64,000 nucleotides of DNA, from NCBI RefSeq assembly GCF_932526225.1, contig NC_064035.1, positions 9,411,296 through 9,475,295 on the forward strand, written 5' to 3'. The notes below the pieces were generated by a model. It did no database searches, was not told where the DNA came from, and was given only the letters and a program-made list of their open reading frames with translations. This DNA is from Nematostella vectensis (Eukaryota > Cnidaria > Anthozoa > Actiniaria > Edwardsiidae). The position numbers were made by a program, and so were the translations under genes. Shown in pieces: positions 59,001-64,000 of this stretch. Within the stretch, counting starts at the first letter, position 1, and each line of letters begins with the position of its first letter.

Positions 59001-59390
59001 TAAGATTTGGCCTCGTTCCTCTAGGGTACATTCTATAACTTACGCGCGAGTGTAGCTAAGATTTGGCCTCGTTCCTCTAGGGTACATACTATAACTTACG
59101 CGCGAGTGGAGCTAAGGTTTGGCCTCGTTCCTCTAGGGTACATACTATATCTTACGCGCGAGTGTAGCTAAGATTTGGCCTCGTTCCTTATAGGGTACAT
59201 ACTATAACTTACGCGCGAGTGTAGTTAAGATTTGGCCTCGTTCCTCTAGGGTACATACTATTACTTACGCGCGAGTGTAGTTAAGATTTGGCCTCGTTCC
59301 TCTAGGGTACATACTATAACTTACGCGCGAGTGTAGCTAAGATTTGGCCTCGTTCCTCTAGGGTACATACTATAACTTACGCGCGGCGTC
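56075..59390. repeat. 56-bp CpG-rich satellite, about 59 copies
   Basis: The unit is CCTCGTTCCTCTAGGGTACA then TACTATAACTTACGCGCGAG then TGTAGCTAAGATTTGG. Every unit keeps the CpG cluster TACGCGCGAG. A 42-bp deletion variant (GCTAAGATCTCTAGGGTACA) occurs at about 57694, 58637 and 58912. Blocks of several units recur together (for example 57030-57330 resembles 58150-58440), so higher-order duplication has occurred. It lies between two plus-strand genes, and no transcription signal was seen. Confidence 0.95.
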
Positions 59391-60919
59391 TCCAAGTTAC
59401 TAACAGCCAAGGTGAGGGCCCTCTTCAAGCTTAAAGCCTTCCTTTTCGAGGCTCTGCAGCCTGATTAACCACGCTATTATTGTCGAACATTGCTAGAGTT
59501 GTTGAAGGCCGAGTGGCGCGCGCTTTGATCCAAAAGCAGCGCTATCTTCCCCACCCACCCCCGCTAGAACCAACATTTGTTTTCTAGCTGCCCTCGACAA
59601 TTTTTTATCACGTGCACCGTGAATGATCTAATAAACGGCCCCTATCTAAAAAAACGCCTCCTATTTAATGAATGCCCATCCTCGAGCTTACAAGTTTGTT
59701 TTGAACGAAACCCTCCATCCTTTCGCGCTCACCTTCCTCCCAGGCTTTAAAAAAGAACTACATAGGAATTCCGGTAAAAAAATCAATTACAACTGCCTAT
59801 TAATCTAAGAGAGTATAGTTGCGTCTTGCTCAATGGCAAGAACTGCTTTTTACGCAGGCTATAATTGAACGTGATCTACACTTAAGTTTGTTATATAGTT
59901 AAAACTAAAGGCCCCACTTTAATAAACGCATCCCATCTATTGAACGCCCTCCCCTCCCCTCGGACCACCGAAATTTAATACCCCCTCCCCCCCTGGGCGA
60001 TCCTTACGGTATGAAAGTTGAAAAGAGTATTCAGTAGTATTCAGAGTACTCGGTAGTATGTATTCTACTTGAATTCAACAGCTTCTGGAGGCTTTTTTAA
60101 AGCGTTTTCCTCACGGTATTTTCTCTTTACCAGCTTAGCGCCTTCGAGCTATCCCAAACTTGTATTAGACCGTCTGGGGAGTTTGAGGGTCGGCGGTCCA
60201 TTTTCGGATTATTAACCATAATGACGTCACTGTTAATAAGTACCTAGACGCATTACAAAGCCAACGGCGTAATTTGATTGGGCAAATGAACAGTATCCGC
60301 ACCTCGACACAAAGAACGAGAAGTATGGAGACAAAAGAACTCCTTTGTAAAACAAACATAATAGGAGACAAAGCAGCTGCGTACTTACTGAGTTAATAAT
60401 GAAAACCTGTCAATAAAGCCTGTCTTTGTTTACAATTTTGCATATATGAAGTAATAAGTAAAAAGCTCATTTACATTCGCAATACCAGTACAAACAAGCC
60501 AAAAAAGTCAAGACAAGAATCCAGACTATCTGTTCAACCAGTCGGATAATACAACAGGTCATTATATTGGTAGTGGAGTGCCTGGAAATTTCTAAAACTA
60601 TTGGATGTATTATGAGTTTCTTATAAGAATGTTTCAAGAGTTCTAAGGACTCTGTTGAATTTAGCACGTCTACGTTAGCAGAATGAATTCTTTAGCCTAC
60701 AAATCGCGGAGAATGTTTATAGATATAAGTACCTCATAAGGATTTATTCCAGCAAGCCCATAACTATGTCAAAGTTCAAGCCTTAGCGTATTCCTTGAGG
60801 CATAAATGGACCATTGACGAGAATACTTCTTATGTTACGCGATTTACCGTTACCGTTTGTGATTGTTTATCGTCCAGAATACTAATACATGAGAGGAGGT
60901 CTCAGCGGCGCGTCGAACT
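59391..60919. other. Intergenic region upstream of the channel gene
   Basis: No gene seen. The interval just before 60920 (about 60800-60919, GAGGAGGTCTCAGCGGCGCG) is the likely promoter or 5' UTR of the channel-like gene. Confidence 0.4.
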
Positions 60920-61944
60920 ATGGATACAAACGGGAACGATTATCAGTTGGATAAAACAAAGACTCAGGGGCTAGTGAATGAGGCTGGGGACTTCTTCTCT
61001 GAGCATGACATGGGTCGTTCGCCGAAATCATCGCGATGTTCATCAGTAGCTTGGTCAGATATAGAGCAAGGCTGTAGTCCTAGGTTGTCGAGCAAGTTCC
61101 GGGGACTTGAGAGACGCTCATCTGTAGAGAACTTTGGTCAATTTGGCTTTCTTGTTCCTGCACTGGCCCTCCTTCCACATGCAGACGGGGTAAGAATTGA
61201 AATAATTGCAACAATTGCACAAATCAATAGGGATCATCAATGATGAACAATGCTTATGTGTGTCTGCTGTGCAGCTCGTCCTGACCCGTGTCTGAATTAA
61301 CGGTCTAAGGACGGCTGCTGAGGAAACTATAATGTGACGGTAGCGAAAGGAGCAAAAAATGGCAAAATTAAAATTGTAAGGTTGTGTTAGCTCGCATTTT
61401 GTTTATATTTTGCCTAGAGGTTCCGTGCATAATATAAAACAAAATAAGCATTAGTGTTTTTTGGTAGATGATATAATTGAGCAAAGTTGAAAAAGTAGCA
61501 ATTTCGCCCAAATTGGGCAATTTCAGACAAGTCAAGAGTCTTACAATTTGCAATATCACAAGAAAGGATTATCTACCAAAAATACTAAAGCTTATTTTGT
61601 TTTATATTACACAAATAAAAAATCAAGCAGATATAAGCTAACTAGACCTTTTTTGAACTTTGCCCATTTTTGCTCCAGTTGTGGTAGCCACGGCAGCCAG
61701 TTGTGTGAGTGTGTGGGGGAGGAGAACGATAATAAATATTTAAGTTGATCGAATTTTATAAACCGCCAGTTTATTCATGCAAATAATATGCTCTAGGCCG
61801 ATGCCCTTACACAACAATTTGGTGAGCTCAAGGGAAACCACAGAGAATTGAAATTGGCTGCAGCACATATAGATGACGCCCTGATGGGAAGGTTAGTGGG
61901 TTATCTGGGCAGACAGATACGAAGATGGACATGACAAACATAAA

Positions 61945-61976
<32 letters not shown>

Positions 61977-63828
61977 GGACGGACGGACGGACGGACGGAC
62001 GGACGGTTGCCATGCTGTGTGAAATTCTAACAATTCTAGCTTAATGCATGTATGTTTTATTTAAGGGGTAACTATGGTAAAGCAAGATCATTTTTCAAGC
62101 CACAGTATGCAAAAAGGTTAGTCTTTTTTTACATCTCTATTTTTAATTTAAGTAATAAAGACCCAGCATTTGTTTCAGATGTTTCGACATTCTTAACAAT
62201 CCCTGGTTTAAGAGACTGATGCTTGCAAATGTGGCTCTTCATTGTATGCTGGTGTTTTTTGAGTCTCCTTCCGTTCTTCCATCTAGGTAACTATAACGTT
62301 ATATCGTCCACCTTTATTACAATTCCGAATTTTCTTGTATTTTTAGTTCTTCCTAGTATAGGAATAACATTTTTTTTATTGCCGTCTCAGGGTGTCCCCT
62401 GCCGTCTACTTACTGGACTTCATCTGTATCATCTTGTATTTATTTGATTTAATGATCAACATAACATTTCTTACCTGGCCTGTCTTTTGGTCAAGAAGAG
62501 CCGAGGCTCGTGCTTGGAATGGGTGAGTCCGTCATCAGTCATCACAAATATCATCTGTCATCATTAACGAGTCATCATCACTACCGTCACCAGTATCATT
62601 ATTTTCTTCACCATCAACATCATTATCATTGTAAACAATTATTGGATGAGGTTGATATCCGGAATAATCATTATTGAGACTTCCACTTGGCGAGATATTG
62701 ACTGATTCAGCACTTTCGCGAAAACAAAATTTATTCCCAATTTGCATAAAGGTAAAAAGAAGCCATTCAAGTGCTCCCCGCCGCCACTCCTCACAATCGA
62801 GGAATCTTCGCGCCCTATGCCCAAGATGCATTGCGCGCGTAGAATCCCTGATCTGCTAGCCGATTAGTGATGCCAGTATTTACACTCAGATTCGCACTGG
62901 CATCATGTCAGTTATTCTGTTTTCGCTATAATGAATCAGTGTCATAATGACATAAGTCAATTATTGTGATCAGATCAGCTCATCTTGGCATTTTCTTTTC
63001 CCCAGGGTGGAATTTGTCTTTGTATGTTTGTTCATTTGTGATTATACTATAATGGTTATCTCCGGTTTGACGGGAAAGGTAAGTACCATCAATTGTGAAT
63101 TGCTGTATCTTCTCCTTCTATCTACTAAAGAAGATGTTTTATTTAGCAATACCCTCAGATCTTCAGGTGCCTCCGGCCCGCTGTTGTGCTCTGCAAGGCA
63201 AAGAACATTAGACATATCTTTATGGTGAGTTAATCAAAGAATTGCGTGGCCTAGTATAAGAAACTATTATTGACAGCCACAAAATAAGAAATGTTTGGTG
63301 AGAGCATTAGTTTCTCAGGTCACTTTACTAAAGATGAGCTTTAAATTTGGGTGATACGAAACTTAACAATATGATATATATTCATTAGCAATGTAGTCTT
63401 GATTGAGCAATCAGTGATATTATATTTGTTTATATTTTGTAGGTTCTAATCACCATAGGATTTAAATTATCAAAGGTATTGGACTGTTTCTAAATAGATC
63501 TTATACATTTGATCTTATATAATTTAAAGCCATCCGCTCTAAATTATCAGTCAAACTTCCAATAGACAAACTGCTTTTACAATGTTGAAATATTTTTCGC
63601 GTTACGTTGAGACTGACAGCTAAACGTACATGAAACTGGTTTCCAACCTTTTTAGATCTCTTATATCCCTTAAGGGTTCATGCTGGTGATCTTCTTTTGC
63701 CCGCAGGTGTTCTCCATCATATTTGTGTTTGTCTGGGTTTTCTCTTGCACAAGCCTGTATTTATTCATGGATATTTATCAATGCCGCCAAGTGATTAACT
63801 CCTCCATTCAGTTTAACTCAGTCCAAGG
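60920..63828 (+). CDS. Two-pore-channel-like ion channel, partial (5' part)
   Basis: Nine exons in consistent phase: 60920-61189, 61797-61891, 62066-62116, 62179-62286, 62391-62522, 63006-63078, 63147-63224, 63443-63475 and 63707-63828, giving about 320 residues before the right edge. After a 90-residue serine-rich cytosolic N-terminus comes LKLAAAHIDDALMG, resembling the EAAxYLQEG region of TPC1. Segments that fit S1 (LMLANVALHCMLVFFESPSV), S2 (VYLLDFICIILYLFDLMINI), S3 (VEFVFVCLFICDYTIMVIS), a charged S4 (IFRCLRPAVVLCKAKNIRHI) and S5 (VFSIIFVFVWVFSCTSLYLF) follow. TPCs are endolysosomal or plasma-membrane cation channels with two six-helix repeats; only the first repeat is visible. Assignment rests on remembered pattern; another voltage-gated-like channel is possible. 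Confidence 0.65.
61946..62006. repeat. (ACAG)n then (ACGG)n microsatellite, channel intron 2
   Basis: Tetranucleotide repeat that switches from GACA to GACG units halfway, consistent with a single substitution that was then amplified. Confidence 0.95.
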
Positions 63829-63879
63829 GTAAGTACAAGGCAACTGGAGACAATGTGCTACCGGTGTCCGCGTGGAGTG

Positions 63880-64000
63880 TGTGGTTATCGTGCCGCGTGT
63901 GGTTATCGTGGCGCGTGTGCTTATCGTGGTTATCGTGGCGCGTGTGCTTATCGTGGTTATCGTGGCGCGTGTGCTTATCGTGGTTATCGTGGCGCGTGTG
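63880..64000. repeat. 27-bp minisatellite at right edge
   Basis: Units of GTGCTTATCGTGGTTATCGT then GGCGCGT start about 50 nt after the donor at 63828 and continue past the window. It is the start of an intronic array of unknown length. Confidence 0.9.

Overview
This window is eukaryotic nuclear DNA from an animal. Genes are split by many short GT-AG introns and the proteins are close to vertebrate orthologues (NOP58, RPL37A, PSMC3IP, ARHGAP21). There is also a secreted-type protein built from alternating Ig and WAP exons. Compact genes, very abundant minisatellites and small foldback elements suggest an anthozoan cnidarian, most likely an edwardsiid sea anemone such as Nematostella. The species is an inference; no search was possible.

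Layout. 9-3718 (-): 3' part of an Ig/WAP-domain gene that runs off the left edge. 5373-12171 (-): NOP58, complete in 16 coding exons. 12609-16293 (+): RETREG/FAM134-type ER-phagy receptor, head to head with NOP58. 17.3-18.3 kb: degenerate repeat blocks flanking a 55-codon membrane-peptide ORF. 18.4-20.6 kb (-): internally deleted non-LTR retrotransposon. 20.6-23.6 kb: gene-free, with microsatellites and foldback elements. 23611-24874 (-): RPL37A, head to head with PSMC3IP/HOP2 at 25095-29675 (+). 30449-32339 (-): unrecognised small membrane protein. 34344-55307 (+): ARHGAP21/23-type RhoGAP (PDZ-PH-RhoGAP, 25 coding exons), whose introns hold four large minisatellite arrays. 56.1-59.4 kb: 56-bp CpG-rich satellite. 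60920 to beyond the right edge (+): 5' part of a two-pore-channel-like ion channel.

Most of the genes are housekeeping or cell-biological: snoRNP assembly, translation, meiotic recombination, ER-phagy and Rho signalling. I see no operon-like functional grouping. Two pairs share short bidirectional promoters.

The most notable observation is that several minisatellites have grown directly out of splice sites. In the Ig/WAP gene a 72-bp in-frame unit repeats an exon end with its donor four times. In ARHGAP21 intron 14 a 44-bp unit repeats an exon end plus GTAAGG donor about 55 times, and every unit encloses a possible 18-nt frame-preserving cassette. In intron 16 a 47-bp unit repeats a branch point plus AG acceptor about 44 times, ending on the real acceptor, which splits the catalytic arginine codon. 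Gene models were made by hand from reading frames, splice consensus and phase; the exon lengths were checked to sum to whole codons.
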